Of a stretch of 64,000 nucleotides of DNA, positions 62,740 to 64,000 are shown piece by piece. The position numbers and the translations under genes were made by a program. Within the stretch, counting starts at the first letter, position 1; each line of letters opens with the position of its first letter. The notes below the pieces were generated by a model. That model did no database searches. It saw only the letters and a program-made list of their open reading frames with translations, and was not told the DNA's origin. The stretch is from Peptoniphilus_E sp964345555 (lineage in GTDB: Bacteria > Bacillota > Clostridia > Tissierellales > Peptoniphilaceae): the NCBI GenBank assembly GCA_964345555.1, contig CAYFRD010000004.1, positions 3,821 through 67,820 on the forward strand. Reading direction: 5' to 3'.

Positions 62740-63120
62740 CATTTTTTAATTAAAACTTAATATAAATTATAGGATATTATCTCATTAGAATGCATATCTA
62801 GTATTGAAAATAATAATGCTTTCCTTGAGAAAATTTAAATTCAGAAAAATCTTTGGTCCATTTTTTGAAGTACTATGTTAAATTTAAGATCTTCTTCTAA
62901 AAAATTATTATCTATTCATTTACTTAACCCTTTTATTAAAGGTTCTTTTTATTTAGATATTTTACTAAGTAATTTTAATTCATGAATTATTCTTTGAACT
63001 TATTTGTTATTTCCTTGATTTAATAATTTTCTATAGACTAGTCTTACTACGTTTTTCCTCATAATGATTAAATATTTCAATTATTTTTTCTGTTATTTAG
63101 GAATTTTTTTGATTAATTTT
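62740..63120 (-). pseudogene. IS3-family transposase (OrfB) remnant, minus strand
   Basis: Read on the minus strand in broken frames, the segment shows TEKIIEIFNHYEEKRS, VYRKLLNQGNN, VQRIIHELKLLSKI, LEEDLKFNIVLQKMDQ, SEFKFSQGKHYY and SILDMHSNEIISYN in order. These match, block by block, the N-terminal and catalytic-core start of IS3/IS150-type OrfB, as seen in the plus-strand copy at 63134. Many stops and at least three frameshifts; the C-terminal half with the last catalytic residues is missing. Confidence 0.7.
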
Positions 63121-63133
63121 ATCAACTTTATTA

Positions 63134-63902
63134 ATTTCAAAGTAGTATGTTGATAAAGTAAAGATTAGAAACAATCATATCGCAGATAAAATAATTTAGA
63201 TCTTTAACTATCATAAAAGAAGACGCGGTGTAAGAAGAGTATATCAAGAACTAAAAAATAAAGCCTACAGAATTAATCATAATTGCGTACAAAGAACAAT
63301 GCATTAATTAAAACTATTTGGAAAAATAATAAAAGAAAAATATCATTTCTACAAGGAGAAAATAGGTAAAATAGCAGATAATTTAGTAGACAGAAAATTT
63401 AAAGCAGATAAGCCATTACAAAAATGAAGTACAGATGTATCAGAATTTAAGCTTTCTTGGTGTAAATGCTACATTTCTCCAATAATAGATATGTATTCAA
63501 ACGAAATAATATAATATATCATTAAGACCTAATCTAGAGCAAATATCAAATATGTTAAAAAATGCATTTATGAAGTTCTCAAACTTAGAAAATTTGATAT
63601 TACATTCAGACCAAGGTTGGCAATATCAACTCAAACTTTATGTAAATATGTTAAAAAAATAAAAAATTAAACAATCAATGTCTAGAAAAGGCAATTGTTA
63701 TGATAACTCTATCATGGAAACATTTTTTGGTAGGTCAAAAAATGAGATGTATTATGGTTGTGAAAATATTTATAGTTGTTTTAATGAGTTTGCATAGGCA
63801 ATAGATGAGTAAATATATTATTACAACAATGAAAGAATTCAAAGGAAAACAAAATGGATGCCTCCTACAAAGTTTAGATTAGCATCCACTATAACTATTT
63901 AA
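63134..63902 (+). pseudogene. IS3-family transposase (OrfB) remnant, plus strand
   Basis: Nearly the whole rve part of an IS150-type OrfB can be followed with in-frame stops and one frameshift: IADKII, GVRRVYQELKNKAYRINHN, DNLVDRKFKADKPLQ, STDVSEFKL, PIIDMYSNEII, LRPNLEQISNMLKNAF, LILHSDQGWQYQ, SMSRKGNCYDNSIMETFFG, YYYNNERIQRKTKWMPPTKFR. The DDE residues (in TDVSEF, HSDQG, METFFG) can be seen. Stops include a TGA where Trp is normal in LQKW. No OrfA and no left end were found. Inactive. Confidence 0.85.
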
Positions 63903-63907
63903 TTAAA

Positions 63908-63938
63908 TACTGTGTCCAGTTTTATGGGTGCATATCAT
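63908..63938 (+). mobile_element. Probable right end of the IS3-family remnant
   Basis: TGTGTCCAGTTTTATGGGTG starts six bases after the transposase stop and looks like an IS150-group terminal repeat. No matching left inverted repeat or target duplication was found. Confidence 0.45.
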
Positions 63939-64000
63939 AGTCATATTCAATAGCGATTATTCTATTTTCTTATGTTGATTTTTGCTAAAAGTGATAATAT

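Noticed and set aside
63134..63938. Functional insertion sequence
   Set aside because: Several in-frame stops and a frameshift in the transposase; no OrfA or left end.

Overview
The window is a stretch of low-GC chromosome from an anaerobic Firmicute. It carries the complete hydroxyglutarate route of glutamate fermentation from 2-hydroxyglutarate to crotonyl-CoA: glutaconate CoA-transferase, 2-hydroxyglutaryl-CoA dehydratase with its activator, and the sodium-pumping glutaconyl-CoA decarboxylase. It also has a butyrate module (thiolase, crotonase, hydroxybutyryl-CoA dehydrogenase, acyl-CoA dehydrogenases, EtfAB) and an [FeFe]-hydrogenase-like protein. With the AT-rich codon use, T-box, S-box and SigI/RsgI, this best fits an asaccharolytic, amino-acid-fermenting member of the Tissierellia/Peptoniphilaceae (Peptoniphilus-like). 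The taxonomic call is inference.

Layout. 1-7.3 kb: a partial unknown gene, a two-component system (histidine kinase and OmpR-type regulator), a BrkB/YihY membrane protein, comF and recD2. 7.3-16.2 kb: housekeeping genes, with metK behind an S-box (SAM-I) riboswitch, an AEC permease, serS behind a T-box, trxB, and a murB-rapZ-yvcK-fni operon. 16.3-20.2 kb on the plus strand: an EF-hand-like repeat protein, a DUF3160 lipoprotein, a membrane-anchored XRE regulator and a macrodomain protein. 20.3-30.8 kb on the minus strand: thiolase-crotonase-hbd, an acyl-CoA dehydrogenase, a YjiH-type permease, a family III CoA-transferase, a second acyl-CoA dehydrogenase and etfBA. 31-35 kb: tsaC/sua5, upp, tagO and wecB. 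35.0-35.7 kb: a small cytoplasmic leucine-rich-repeat protein. 35.7-41.5 kb: a peptide-catabolism cluster (RpiR regulator, M20 amidohydrolase, permease, cytoplasmic class-A-beta-lactamase-fold hydrolase, dipeptide epimerase). 41.6-50.8 kb: the glutamate fermentation block, transcribed as gcdDCB, gctAB-gcdA and hgdCAB, each closed by a terminator. 51-55 kb: a secreted DUF1002 protein, the hydrogenase and a ClC channel. 55.3-58.4 kb: a lipoprotein, sigI, rsgI and a small secreted Cys/Gln-rich protein. 58.5-62.3 kb: a TRAP transporter with a DUF6282 metal-hydrolase-like protein. 62.3-64 kb: AT-rich, gene-poor DNA with two decayed, head-to-head IS3-family transposase remnants.

How the genes work together. 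Glutamate-derived 2-hydroxyglutarate is activated by GctAB, dehydrated by HgdAB after HgdC activation, and decarboxylated by GcdABCD, which exports sodium ions. The crotonyl-CoA formed enters the Bcd/Etf branch; Thl, Hbd and Crt connect acetyl-CoA to the same intermediate. The hydrogenase could dispose of reduced ferredoxin.

The less explained parts are the SigI/RsgI/small-protein unit with two matching SigI-like promoters, the RpiR peptide cluster with an unusual GC-rich hairpin, and the CoA-transferase/acyl-CoA dehydrogenase/YjiH cluster of unknown substrate. I saw no tRNA, rRNA, CRISPR array, prophage or intact mobile element.
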